DNA of 64,000 nt, taken from NCBI RefSeq assembly GCF_014779715.1, contig NZ_JACXYU010000008.1, forward strand, positions 183,876-247,875, read 5' to 3'. Numbering within the stretch: the stretch's first letter is position 1; every line of letters starts with the position of its first letter. The notes beneath the pieces were generated by a model. The model saw only the letters and a program-made list of their open reading frames with translations, did no database searches and was not told where the DNA came from. The position numbers and the translations under genes are program-made. Source of the DNA: Streptomyces chumphonensis. GTDB lineage: Bacteria > Actinomycetota > Actinomycetes > Streptomycetales > Streptomycetaceae. Below, piece by piece: positions 1 to 8,283 of this stretch.

Positions 1-1379
1 TCACGTCCGTCTCCGGCCCGCTGACGGACCACTTCGCGCTCTGGACGCGCGAGCGCCGGTCCCGGCCCACGCCCCGGCACACCATCCAGCTCGCCCGGCA
101 GCGCGCCAAGTCGTGGTACATCGGCGTCCTGCACGTCCCCGACCTGCCGGAGCGGGTGCTCAGGGGGCCGCTCGGGCGCCGGGGCCCCGCCCTGCTGCGG
201 CGCCTGGAGGGCCTGCCGGACGACGGCTACCCCACCGCCTCCTTCACCGACGACGCCGTGCACGGGGCCTGGCTCTACCGGGACAACATCGGGCCCCGGA
301 TGCGGCGTCCACGCGAGGACGCCGTCGCGCACGTGCCGGTGCAGCTCGTCGTCCCCACGCGTGACGCCTACCTGCACCCCTCCCTCTACGACGACCTGGA
401 CCGGTGGGCGCCCCGGCTCACGCGGCGGACGATCTCCGCGAAGCACTGGGTGCAGCGCACCCACCCGGACCAGCTCGCCCGGTGGATTGCCTCCCACGTC
501 ACCGCGCACGAGGACGCCGCGGCTCCCCGGCGGGTGGTGGCACCCGGCCCCCACTCCGACCGGTTCGGTGGCCGCCTCGTCCTGGTGACGGGCGCGGCCG
601 GCGGCATCGGCCGGGCCGTGGCCCTGGCCTTCGCCGAGGCGGGGGCCCGCGTCGTCGCCGTCGACCGGGACGGCCCGGGGGCCGCCCGTACCGCCGAGAC
701 GGCCCGAATCGTGGGTGCGGAGGAGGCGTGGGCCGAGGAGGTCGACGTCGCCGACGAGCGGGCGATGGAGAAGCTGGCCGCCCGGACGGCGGACGAACAC
801 GGCGTCGTCGACGTCCTGGTCAACAACGCCGGCGTGGGGCTGGCCGGCCCGCTGCTGGACACCACCACGGAGGACTGGCGGCGGCTGCTGGACGTCAACC
901 TCTGGGGCGTGATCCACGGCAGCCGCCTCTTCGGCCGTCAGATGGCCGCGCGCGGCCAGGGCGGACACATCGTCACCATCGCCTCGGCAGCGGCCTTCCT
1001 GCCCTCGACGATGCTCCCCGCCTACAGCACCTCCAAGGCGGCGGTGCTCATGCTCACGCAGTCCCTGCGCGCCGAACTGGCCGGGCGGGGCATCGGGGTG
1101 ACCGCCGTCTGCCCCGGCATCGTCAACACCGGCATCACCCGCACGTCCCGGTTCGCCGGGGTCGACGCCGCCGAGCAGCAGCGCCGCCGGGACCGGGCGG
1201 CCGGGCTCTACGCCCGGCGCGGCTATCCGCCGGAGAAGGTGGCGGAGGCCGTCCTGCGGGCCGTCGTCCACAACCGCGCGGTCGTCCCGGTGACGCCGGA
1301 GGCGCGCCTCGTCCACGCCCTCTCCCGCCTCTCCCCCCGCCTCCTACGCGCCGTCGCACGCCTCAGTGATCGTCTGTGA
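1..1379 (+). CDS. Alpha/beta hydrolase-SDR fusion oxidoreductase (5' truncated by window edge)
   Basis: The open frame runs in from the window edge without a start, so only the C-terminal part is present (about 459 codons). The first ~165 residues look like the end of an alpha/beta-hydrolase domain. From about base 560 a complete short-chain dehydrogenase domain follows, with the nucleotide-binding motif TGAAGGIG, the structural motif NNAG, the catalytic Tyr/Lys pair in YSTSK, and the PG motif after the active site. This two-domain arrangement is known from EphD-like actinobacterial proteins, where the hydrolase half resembles epoxide hydrolases. The substrate cannot be told from the sequence. 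The SDR assignment is very secure; the hydrolase half rests on a fragment. Confidence 0.9.
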   Translation, partial: TSVSGPLTDHFALWTRERRSRPTPRHTIQLARQRAKSWYIGVLHVPDLPERVLRGPLGRRGPALLRRLEGLPDDGYPTASFTDDAVHGAWLYRDNIGPRMRRPREDAVAHVPVQLVVPTRDAYLHPSLYDDLDRWAPRLTRRTISAKHWVQRTHPDQLARWIASHVTAHEDAAAPRRVVAPGPHSDRFGGRLVLVTGAAGGIGRAVALAFAEAGARVVAVDRDGPGAARTAETARIVGAEEAWAEEVDVADERAMEKLAARTADEHGVVDVLVNNAGVGLAGPLLDTTTEDWRRLLDVNLWGVIHGSRLFGRQMAARGQGGHIVTIASAAAFLPSTMLPAYSTSKAAVLMLTQSLRAELAGRGIGVTAVCPGIVNTGITRTSRFAGVDAAEQQRRRDRAAGLYARRGYPPEKVAEAVLRAVVHNRAVVPVTPEARLVHALSRLSPRLLRAVARLSDRL

Positions 1380-1478
1380 CACCGCGCGTCCCGCCGGACG
1401 GCACAGCGGGGATCCGCATGCGGCCGGACGGGGTGGGCAGGAGTGCGGGAGTTGGTCTCAAGCTCCAGGATGGGCCGC

Positions 1479-2453
1479 ATGCAGGGATTCGTGTCCCTTC
1501 CCGACGATCCGGTGCTGCGTGCCGTCAGCCCCGGCGAGGCCGTTCGGTACGCCCGGGATCTTCCCGAGGGCGGGCTGGCGTGGGTGCACCTCGTCGAGCC
1601 GACGGCGGAGGATTTGCTGCCGGTCGCGCGGGCGCTGTCCCTGCCCCCGCTGGCCGTCGAGGACGCGCTGCACGCGCACCAGCGGGCCAAACGGGAGCGG
1701 TACGGGGACGACATGGTGTTCTACGTGTTGCGCACCCTGCGCTACACCGAGGCGACCAGCGCCATCGACACCGGGGAGCTGATGATCTTCAGCAACCCGT
1801 GCTGGGTCGTCACGGTCCAGCACGGCCCGAGCGACGCCCCGGACGCGGCCCGCGCGGCACTGGAGCGGAAGCCGGAGCTGCTGGAGCACGGTGCGTACGG
1901 GCTGCTCTACGCCCTCGCCGACGCCGTCGTGGACACCTACGGGCACATCGTCGGCCTCGTGGGCGAGGACATCGAGGAGTTGGAGCTGCGGGTGTTCACC
2001 CCCGAGCGGGTGGACCTGACGAAGGAGATCTACTCGCTCAAGCGGGAGGTCCTGGAGTTCCGGGGCGCCGTCCGGCCGCTCGTGCCCGTCGCCCACGCGT
2101 TCATGTCCCCGGCTCCGCAGCGCTACCCGGAGGCCCTGGCCCCCTACTTCCGCGACGTGGCCGACCACGTGCTGCGGGTCGCCTCGGCCGTGGCCGGGTG
2201 CGACGAGCTCACCGACTCCATGCTGGACGCCCACAGCACCCAGGCGGGCATGTGGCAGAACGAGGACATGCGCAAGATCTCGGCCTGGGCGGCGATCATC
2301 GCCGCTCCGACGATGATCGCCGGGATCTACGGCATGAACTTCGCCCACATGCCCGAGCTGCACTGGGCCTACGGCTACCCGGCCGCCCTCGGGCTCATGG
2401 CCTCGATCAGCGGTCTGCTGTACCGCGCCTTCCGCCGCAACGGCTGGCTGTGA
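1479..2453 (+). CDS. corA: CorA-family magnesium/cobalt transporter
   Basis: A CorA-type divalent metal ion channel (Mg2+, possibly Co2+) of about 324 residues. The long N-terminal part is the cytoplasmic alpha/beta and stalk-helix domain. The extreme C-terminus holds two membrane helices with the signature GMN in GMNFAHMPELH at the end of the first, followed by a loop and a second helix ending in a basic tail. I chose the ATG at 1479 because AGGA sits 8 nt upstream. The frame extends to a GTG at 1443 and an ATG at 1470, but both have poorly spaced ribosome binding sites. It is a single gene, downstream of and on the same strand as the SDR fusion. Confidence 0.88.
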   Translation: MQGFVSLPDDPVLRAVSPGEAVRYARDLPEGGLAWVHLVEPTAEDLLPVARALSLPPLAVEDALHAHQRAKRERYGDDMVFYVLRTLRYTEATSAIDTGELMIFSNPCWVVTVQHGPSDAPDAARAALERKPELLEHGAYGLLYALADAVVDTYGHIVGLVGEDIEELELRVFTPERVDLTKEIYSLKREVLEFRGAVRPLVPVAHAFMSPAPQRYPEALAPYFRDVADHVLRVASAVAGCDELTDSMLDAHSTQAGMWQNEDMRKISAWAAIIAAPTMIAGIYGMNFAHMPELHWAYGYPAALGLMASISGLLYRAFRRNGWL

Positions 2454-2724
2454 GAGAGAGGTTCAGGGCCCGGAGACCCGGTGCGTGCACCAACGTCCTC
2501 CCCGGGGGGCGACGGGCCTGTGGCGGTGGCCGAAGGGGTGACGGCGGTGGTCGGTGGCGGGCGCCGCACGGTGGCGTCGGCCCGGTCCGCTGTTCGATGA
2601 TGGCAACATGTCACTCGAACGGGTGACTTGCTCGGCCCACGGCCTGCCCGCCTACCTGGCCGACGCGGGCGGGCCGTGTGCCGTCGCCGCACCTCGGCCG
2701 GCGATCCGACAGGAGGTCCGTACC

Positions 2725-3252
2725 GTGCAGCTTCGCCAGTGGCGTACCGACGACGCCGACGCGCTCGTGGCGGCCTTCGCCGAGCCCGAGATGGACCGTC
2801 AGACGGCGACGCCCGTCGACACCCCGGCCGCCGCCCGGTCGTGGATCGGCCGACGCGCCGAGGAGTGGGGGGCGGGCACGTCGTACGCGTTCACCGTGGT
2901 CGACGCGGCCGACGCCGTCCTGGGCAACGTGGCGGTGAGCGCGGTGGAGCGGGTGCACGGCACCGGCTGGGTGTCCTACTGGACGGTCACCGCCGCGCGC
3001 GGCCGTGGCGTGGCGACGTTCGCGTGCCGGACGGTGTCGCGCTGGGCCTTCGACGACCTGGGCCTCTTCCGGCTGGAGTTGGGGCACCGGGTGGACAACC
3101 CGGCCTCCTGCGCCGTCGCCCTCGCGTCCGGCTACGCGGTGGAGGGGCTCCAGCGGCAGCGGCTGGCGTACGACGGCATCCGCCACGATGTGGAGGTGCA
3201 CGCCCGGCTGGCGACCGACGCCGAGCCGGGCGCGGGGACGTCCTCGCGTTGA
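2725..3252 (+). CDS. GNAT family N-acetyltransferase (RimJ/RimL type)
   Basis: A 175-residue acetyl-CoA-dependent N-acyltransferase. The fold is shown by the N-terminal LRQWRTDDADALVAAF strand-helix, by the acetyl-CoA pyrophosphate loop in ARGRGVATFACR (R-G-x-G-V-A), and by the RimJ-like LELGHRVDNPASCAVA segment. The frame is open much further upstream, but the GTG at 2725 has a strong AGGAGGT seven bases before it and places the GNAT core at the very N-terminus. The PucR-type regulator follows after 32 nt, so co-transcription is plausible. The substrate is unknown. Confidence 0.85.
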   Translation: MQLRQWRTDDADALVAAFAEPEMDRQTATPVDTPAAARSWIGRRAEEWGAGTSYAFTVVDAADAVLGNVAVSAVERVHGTGWVSYWTVTAARGRGVATFACRTVSRWAFDDLGLFRLELGHRVDNPASCAVALASGYAVEGLQRQRLAYDGIRHDVEVHARLATDAEPGAGTSSR

Positions 3253-3284
3253 CGCGCCGGTCCGGTGGTGAGAGGGGGACGCCG

Positions 3285-4499
3285 GTGACGGAAGCGACCG
3301 GACGCGCCCTCTTCCGGCGGGTGCTGCACGACCTCGCGTCGGACACCGGGGTCGTCGAGGAGATCGTCGCGGCGGCCCGACGCCACTCGCCCGCCGTGGC
3401 CCGGCTGCCGGAGTCCGAGAACCGCCGCCACATCGCGGTGCTGCTGGCGGCGGCCCTGGCGTCCGCCGGCGGCCCACCGGCTCCGGGCGAGCAGGACTTC
3501 ACCGCCGCGACGCTGCTGGGGCGCGACCGCGCGGCCCAGGGCGTGCCGATCACCGCGCTGCTCCGCGGCGTCCAGGCCGGTCGCGGCCGCGCCACGGAGA
3601 TCGCCGTCGAGCGCGGCCGCGCGGCGGGTGTCGCCCCCGAAGCGGTCATCGGGGCGCTCCTGGACTTCGACCGCTACGCGGGGGCGATGGAGTTGCACGT
3701 CATCGACGGCTACCACACCGCGCAGCTCGAACTGGCCCGCACGGCGCGGGACGCCCGTACCCAGGTCCTGCGCCGCCTGCTGCACGGCGACCGGCGGACG
3801 GCGGACGGCGCGGGCTCGCCGGACGCCGTCGACCCGGACGAGCTGGAACGCGCCGGGCTCCGCCCCGACCGGCCGTACCACTGTGTGCTGTCCGACGTGA
3901 CGGACCCGGTGCGCGCACAGGCGCTGGAGGGCCGACTGGCCTCCTCGGGGGGCGCGTTCGGGCTGGTGGAGGGTCGGCTGGCCGGTCTCGCCGCCCGCCT
4001 CCCCACCGCCGCGGCCGTGGGCGCCGACGCCCTCGTCGTCGTGGCGCCCGCCGCTCCGCTGAGCCGGGCGCGCCACATGCACGCGCTGTGCGACGCCGGC
4101 CTGCGCGCCCTGGGCGGCCAGGGGCCCGCCGGGGCGCGCACGACGGGCCTGCACCGCCTCACGGATCTGGCCGTGGAGATCGCCCTGGACGCGCAGCCCC
4201 GGCTGGCCGAGCTGCTGTGCCGGGACCTGCTGGGCGCCCTGGACCCCGCCGACGCCTTCCACCGGGAGCTGGCCCTCACCGCACGCGCCTACTTCGACCA
4301 CGGGATGCGGCAGGACCAGACGGCGGCCGTGCTGCACGTCCACCCCAACACCGTCCGCTACCGGCTCGGTCGCCTGGCCGCCCTGACCGGCACCCTGCCT
4401 GAGGCCGCCGACCCCGGCGCCCGCCCGTCCCTCCTGACCGGCCTCCACTGGCACTGGGCCCTGCGCACCTGGCTCGGCGAGGCCCGCCGAACGGACTGA
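3285..4499 (+). CDS. PucR/CdaR-type helix-turn-helix transcriptional regulator
   Basis: A 404-residue regulator. The N-terminal half is an all-helical sensing domain of the RsbT co-antagonist/PucR-associated type (about residues 1-170). The middle is a GGDEF-like degenerate region. The C-terminal ~60 residues are the PucR C-terminal helix-turn-helix, with ARAYFDHGMRQDQTAAVLHVHPNTVRYRLGRL as the recognisable core (positions 4288-4380). Such proteins act as ligand-responsive activators, but the ligand and target genes are not evident. The GTG start at 3285 is preceded by GAGAGGGGGA. The same frame is open far upstream, but that stretch only shadows the acetyltransferase gene. Confidence 0.85.
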   Translation: MTEATGRALFRRVLHDLASDTGVVEEIVAAARRHSPAVARLPESENRRHIAVLLAAALASAGGPPAPGEQDFTAATLLGRDRAAQGVPITALLRGVQAGRGRATEIAVERGRAAGVAPEAVIGALLDFDRYAGAMELHVIDGYHTAQLELARTARDARTQVLRRLLHGDRRTADGAGSPDAVDPDELERAGLRPDRPYHCVLSDVTDPVRAQALEGRLASSGGAFGLVEGRLAGLAARLPTAAAVGADALVVVAPAAPLSRARHMHALCDAGLRALGGQGPAGARTTGLHRLTDLAVEIALDAQPRLAELLCRDLLGALDPADAFHRELALTARAYFDHGMRQDQTAAVLHVHPNTVRYRLGRLAALTGTLPEAADPGARPSLLTGLHWHWALRTWLGEARRTD

Positions 4500-4510
4500 C
4501 GCGCCCGGGC

Positions 4511-4927
4511 TCAGCCTCCCGGCTGCGGCGGGCGCGCGGGGTGCGCGGGGTGCGGGACGACGACGACCTGGTCGGCGTCCTCGTAGACGATCCGCCCGGG
4601 ATCGGCGGACTCCAGGCGTACGTGGGGCACGCCGTGGGCGGTCAGGATGGCGAGGTAGCCCTCGACCCGGGCCAGCAGGTGCCCGGCGGACGCCTTGAAC
4701 CACGCGACGGCGCCGGGGTTCACGGCGGGGTCGTAGACCGTGGGCTCGACGTGGGTGGGGTTGGTGTAGGCGGCGTCGTACCAGGCGTTCGTCGTCCGGC
4801 GGAACTCCTCCTGCTCGGCGGTCAGCCTCCCGTCCCGCGCCAGGCCGTTCACGGTGACGAAGATGCCGGGCAGGACACCGCGCCGGTTCGGCGTCGTCGC
4901 CTGGAACCGGATGAAGGAACGCGTCAT
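4511..4927 (-). CDS. Conserved hypothetical protein
   Basis: A 138-residue soluble protein I do not recognise as a named family. It has no signal peptide or membrane segment. The central region WYDAAYTNPTHVEPTVYD and a following aspartate/valine-rich segment look folded. The tail is proline-rich (AHPARPPQPGG) and probably disordered. Codon use matches the neighbours, supporting a real gene, and it runs convergent to the PucR-type regulator with only 11 nt between stops. The ATG at 4927 has only a weak purine tract upstream. Confidence 0.65.
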   Translation of the reverse strand: MTRSFIRFQATTPNRRGVLPGIFVTVNGLARDGRLTAEQEEFRRTTNAWYDAAYTNPTHVEPTVYDPAVNPGAVAWFKASAGHLLARVEGYLAILTAHGVPHVRLESADPGRIVYEDADQVVVVPHPAHPARPPQPGG

Positions 4928-4973
4928 GACCGCATCTTTTCACGTTCACCCGGGAGGGTGAGAAGCATTTTTT

Positions 4974-4990
4974 CGGAATGCCGCATTCCG
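4974..4990. repeat. Short inverted repeat after a T tract
   Basis: CGGAATG and CATTCCG form a 7-bp perfect inverted repeat separated by CCG, just after a run of six T. It lies in a relatively AT-rich 280-bp stretch (4928-5209) between the hypothetical gene and the decayed cassette. It could be an operator for the upstream leftward gene or a remnant of the cassette. I see no gene in this stretch. Confidence 0.45.
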
Positions 4991-5154
4991 CACTGATGAC
5001 CCTCCAGGGAGAATGAGTCTCCGCAGCTCACGGCCCAGAAGAGGCGGCTTTGAAAGCGCCGTGTACGGGTTTTCAGGACCCGGTCACATTGATGTTTCAC
5101 CTATTCTCCCCGCACTCGGTAGGGATAGGTTCAACTCGACCGCGGACACGAAAA

Positions 5155-5185
5155 GGCCCCCGCGATGTGCCAACATCCGAGGGCC
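5155..5185 (+). repeat. Hairpin upstream of the relic helix-turn-helix gene
   Basis: GGCCC and GATGT on the left pair with ACATC and GGGCC on the right around a short loop, giving an interrupted stem preceded by AAAA. It sits 25 nt before the ATG of the relic at 5210, so it is in its leader. It could be an attenuator, an operator or a mobile-cassette boundary. The sequence alone does not decide between these. Confidence 0.4.
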
Positions 5186-5209
5186 GTGGCACGAGGAACA
5201 GCACTTCCC

Positions 5210-5640
5210 ATGCGCATTTATCGTAGGACGCCCCGGCGCTCCTTCTCCACCGACTCGAACGCGTTGCTCCGCGACCGACGCATCTCGTGGTGCGCCGCCG
5301 GCATCCTCGTCTACCCCCTGAGCCTCCCCGAGCGGGCCACCACGGACACATCCGCTCCCTGGCCACACCGCGCAAGGAGGGCCGCGACCGCGTCGCGGAC
5401 GCCCCTGCGGGAGCTGGAGTCGGCCTGCAACCTCCGCCGTCAACAGGACGACGACCCCGTCACCGGCCGGAGGGACACGGTGTACGAGGTGTACGACACC
5501 CCGTACGACGAGGCGCGGGAGACCCGGGCGCCCGAGCCCACCACCGCGTCCGGCATTCCGGACTCCGGTGACCCAGCGCCTGTGCGTGCGAGAGGCAACC
5601 CCTCGGGTTCAACCACCGGGGCTCAAGAACCTCCCGCCCG
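5210..5640 (+). pseudogene. Decayed helix-turn-helix family gene (two compensating indels, fused 3' end)
   Basis: The ATG at 5210 begins MRIYRRTPRRSF, then SNALLRDRRISW and AAGILVYPLSLPE. From memory this matches the start of a paralogous actinomycete family of small winged-helix proteins. After base ~5345 the reading frame becomes nonsense, while the neighbouring frame reads IRSLATPRKEGRDRVADA. The original frame then resumes as LRELESACNLRRQQ and VYEVYDTPYDEA. This fits a 2-base gain near GGACACATC and a 1-base gain in GACGCCCCTG, which together restore the frame. The expected C-terminal part is missing and the frame runs into the BRO-like relic. Which protein family it belongs to is recalled, not searched. 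Confidence 0.55.
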
Positions 5641-6263
5641 ACCGGCGGCACGGGCCACGCAAGCCCACCGGCGGGACTGCCTCACCTCAGGAAGGAGCTC
5701 GGGCGACGTCTCGACGCGGACGAATGGCAGAAGATCGACGTTTCCGCAGGTCAGGATAGTATCGCCAATGGCGACGTTATCCGGAACCCCCTGCGCGTCC
5801 TCATCTCGCTGCCCGGGGTCATCAAGATCCTCTCCAACGCCCGCAAGCCGTCGGCCAAGGCGTTCGACCGGTGGGGGCGGCACGAGGTGCTGGCGCCGCT
5901 CCTGGCGAGGGGGCCGTCCGGGCCGACGGGGACCGAGCGGGTATCGACCGGGGGACGGCCGAGCCGCGGAGTCCGACGCGGCCGCTGTCGCCCGCCCGGC
6001 GTCGGGACGAGGCCACCGCGCTGCTGGAGCAGTGGCGCGCGGAGCACCTGCTGAGCGACGCGGTGTGGGCCGTGGCCGCCTACGCGCTGCCGATCATCGT
6101 CAGCCACGGCACCCTCCGGGCTTCGCCGCGCAGGATCGCCGAGCGCACCGGGCTGGACATCGCCGTCGTCAACCGGGCGCTGCTGGACCTGTGTCTGGCC
6201 GGTTGCCTGCGCCCGGTCGGGGAGACGTCACGGGCCCAGCACACGATCTACCGGCTGGGGTGA
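5641..6263 (+). pseudogene. Decayed BRO-N antirepressor-like gene with C-terminal winged helix
   Basis: One frame (codons at 5641-5910) reads HLRKELGRRLDADEWQKID, then LISLPGVIKILSNARKPS and AKAFDRWGRHEVLAP. This is the hallmark BRO-N pattern of phage-type antirepressors (ISEPG...RKPEAKxFxRWVxxEVLP). The reading then moves to another frame (open from 5871 to the TGA at 6263), which encodes a linker and LLEQWRAEHLLSDAVW, AAYALPIIVSHGTLRAS and a winged-helix-like end. A frameshift therefore separates the two halves, somewhere around 5905-5990. No plausible start or complete N-terminus remains. The C-terminal domain resembles that of the intact BRO-N protein at 26407-27339. The last ~85 codons could still be translated, but I regard the locus as a relic. 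Confidence 0.6.
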
Positions 6264-6318
6264 CGGCGAGGCCGTGCGACGCGGTCCGGTACCGGCGGCG
6301 CGGTACCGGACGGACCGG

Positions 6319-7221
6319 TCAGCGGTTCAGGTGCCGGGTGATGGTGGCGAGCTGGGCCAGGCGCTGTTCGAGGGTGGGGTGCGAGGAGAACAGCCGGGCG
6401 AGCGAGTCGCCGGAGAAGGCGGGGACGAAGAAGAAGGCGTTGAACGGTTCGGCGCGGCGCAGGTCGCGGGTGGGGATGCGGGACATCTGGCCGCTGATCT
6501 TCGTCAGGGCGGCGGCGAGGGCCGACGGTTTGCCGGTCAGCAGCGCCGCGCCCCGGTCGGCGGACAGCTCGCGGTACCGGGACAGGAGCCGCGTCAGCAG
6601 GAAGCTGATCACGTACACCACCACGCTGACCAGCGGAATGATCAGGGCGAGGATCGCCGTGTTCTGGTTGCGGTCGCCACCGCGCATGATGCCGCCCCAC
6701 AGGGCCAGCCGGGTGAGGCTGCCCGCGAGGACGCCGAGGAAGGAGGCGAAGGTCATCACGGCGACGTCGCGATGGGCGACGTGGGACAGCTCGTGCGCCA
6801 GGACGCCTTCCAGCTCCTCCGGCTCCAGACGGCGCAGCAGCCCGGTGGTGGCGCAGACGAGGGCCTTGTCCTGGCTGCGGCCGGTGGCGAAGGCGTTGGG
6901 GACGTCGGTGTCGGCGATGGCGACGCGGGGTTTGGGCATGTCCGCCAGGGCGCAGAGGCGGTCGACGGCCCCGTGCAGCTCGGGGGCCTGCTCGGGGGTC
7001 ACCTCACGGGCGCCCATGCTGTAGGCGGCGATGCGGTCGCTGAACCAGAACTGGACGACGAACATGCCCCCGGCGAAGAGGACGATCAGCGGCCAGGCGT
7101 TCTGGAGCAGCGCGATCAGCACACCCATGAAGACGACGTAGAGCAGGCCGATGAGGAACATCGTCGTGGCCATGCGGCGGGTGAGACCGCGGTCCGGTGC
7201 GTAGCGGGTCGTTCTGGCCAT
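6319..7221 (-). CDS. htpX: HtpX-type M48 membrane zinc metalloprotease
   Basis: A 300-residue integral membrane peptidase for quality control of membrane proteins. Two membrane segments lie near the N-terminus (about residues 20-60). The zinc-binding catalytic motif HELSH is at residues 143-147, and the third ligand glutamate is in ELSADRGAAL further on. Another hydrophobic pair precedes that region. The ATG at 7221 has GCAGGAGG upstream at 10 nt. pspAB starts its own leftward frame upstream of htpX, with a 104-nt gap, and the two are commonly neighbours in Streptomyces, which supports an envelope-stress role. Confidence 0.93.
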   Translation of the reverse strand: MARTTRYAPDRGLTRRMATTMFLIGLLYVVFMGVLIALLQNAWPLIVLFAGGMFVVQFWFSDRIAAYSMGAREVTPEQAPELHGAVDRLCALADMPKPRVAIADTDVPNAFATGRSQDKALVCATTGLLRRLEPEELEGVLAHELSHVAHRDVAVMTFASFLGVLAGSLTRLALWGGIMRGGDRNQNTAILALIIPLVSVVVYVISFLLTRLLSRYRELSADRGAALLTGKPSALAAALTKISGQMSRIPTRDLRRAEPFNAFFFVPAFSGDSLARLFSSHPTLEQRLAQLATITRHLNR

Positions 7222-7325
7222 GGCGCGCGCCTCCTGCCTCCCCGGTCACCCCATCTCCTTCGGACTGTACGCCTTGTCCGCTTTTCGTGCTTTCGTCCGC
7301 TGCGGGTCCCGCGCCGCCGGGCTTC

Positions 7326-7895
7326 TCACAGGCCGGGCGCGCCCCAGAGCGGGAACCAGCGGCTGAGGTCCTCCTCCACCGGCAGGTCGTCGGCGAGGAG
7401 GCCGCGGGTCTGGAGTTCGAGCGCGTTGTCCCGCCGTTCGGCCGCGATGCCGGGCAGCGGGGCGAAGGGGTAGAACGTGCCGCGCTTGTAGAGGTAGACG
7501 AGCGCGAGCGGACGGCCGTCCCCGTCCTGGTCGCGGAAGCCGACGAGCGAGCAGAGCAGCCGCGGTCCGAAGCCGCCGTCCTGGAGCAGCGTGTTGACAG
7601 CGTGGAGGTCGTTGACCAGCGCGGGGAGCTCCCGGGGGGTGTGCCGCGAGAGCGCCCAGGTGTAGCCGTACGCGTCCTCGCTGAACTCGGCCCCCGGCAG
7701 CAGCGCGCGGACGTCGGTCTCGATCCGGTCGAACGCCCCGCCCTCGACGCCCGCGAAGCACACCGAGCCGAGGCCGGTGGGGGCGAAGCCCGCCCCGGCC
7801 TGCAGGGTGACGGCGGCGGAGGGCAGCGCGAAGAGCCGGTCGAGGTCCGGCCTGACCGGCTTCCTGCGGCCCATCAGCGCGTCCCAGAAGCCCAC
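7326..7895 (-). CDS. pspAB: PspA-associated protein PspAB
   Basis: A 189-residue soluble protein starting at a GTG (7895) with VGFWDALMGRRKP, the typical opening of the actinobacterial PspAB family. Recognisable blocks are DRLFALPSAAVTLQ, FAGVEGGAFD, DAYGYTWALSRH and the C-terminal DLSRWFPLWGAPGL. The family is named for its genetic association with the phage-shock (PspA) membrane-stress system. Its biochemical activity is not established. Its position immediately upstream of htpX on the same strand fits a membrane-maintenance pair. Confidence 0.85.
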   Translation of the reverse strand: MGFWDALMGRRKPVRPDLDRLFALPSAAVTLQAGAGFAPTGLGSVCFAGVEGGAFDRIETDVRALLPGAEFSEDAYGYTWALSRHTPRELPALVNDLHAVNTLLQDGGFGPRLLCSLVGFRDQDGDGRPLALVYLYKRGTFYPFAPLPGIAAERRDNALELQTRGLLADDLPVEEDLSRWFPLWGAPGL

Positions 7896-7952
7896 GCGTC
7901 CGACTGTAGGCCGATCCCCTCCGCGGCGCTTCCCGCTCCGACCCGGCCGGGG

Positions 7953-8159
7953 TCACCCGGCGGTGTCGGTCTCCGTCCGCCGGAGCTCCAGGTGCCGCAG
8001 CTCCTCGTCGGTGTTGCCGGTGCGGGCTTCGGTGCGGTGCCCGCGCTGGACGTAGTCGCGGACCACGACCTCCACGGCGTCCTGGGGGTTGCGGGTTCCG
8101 GAGAGCAGCATCGCCTCGATGACGAGTTCCGCGTCGAGGCTGACATCAACCTTGGCCAT
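7953..8159 (-). CDS. VapB-family antitoxin, apparently orphan
   Basis: A 68-residue protein beginning MAKVDVSLDAELVIEAML, the ribbon-helix-helix-like start of VapB/DUF2191 antitoxins. LSGTRNPQDAVEVVVRDYV follows as the second and third elements, then a charged tail that in true antitoxins binds the toxin. No PIN-domain VapC lies on either side: downstream is pspAB and upstream the secreted NHL-repeat gene. It may work as a free-standing DNA-binding protein or be a remnant of a toxin-antitoxin pair. I chose the ATG at 8159; the longer open frame upstream only shadows the NHL gene. Confidence 0.75.
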   Translation of the reverse strand: MAKVDVSLDAELVIEAMLLSGTRNPQDAVEVVVRDYVQRGHRTEARTGNTDEELRHLELRRTETDTAG

Positions 8160-8283
8160 GGGGCCCATCCTGGTCGGAGCCGCGCGCCCGCACCAGGGCC
8201 CGGGTGCCGGAGCCGGGCCGCGTGCCGCGGGCATCGCCCGACACCCTGTGGCGCCGGGCGATGCCCGTCGGTGTTCCGGTTGC

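Noticed and set aside
2628..3284. Upstream extension of the PucR-type regulator
   Set aside because: It overlaps the acetyltransferase gene in another frame. A proper GTG with a ribosome binding site exists at 3285.
4936..4951. TTTTCACGTTCACC-like sequence as a sixth parS
   Set aside because: Only the left half matches; the right half does not complete the dyad.
5165..7024. 619-codon rightward frame spanning the relic region and running antisense through htpX
   Set aside because: Only its first third has family resemblance, and that part is a relic. The rest is antisense to a clear metalloprotease gene.
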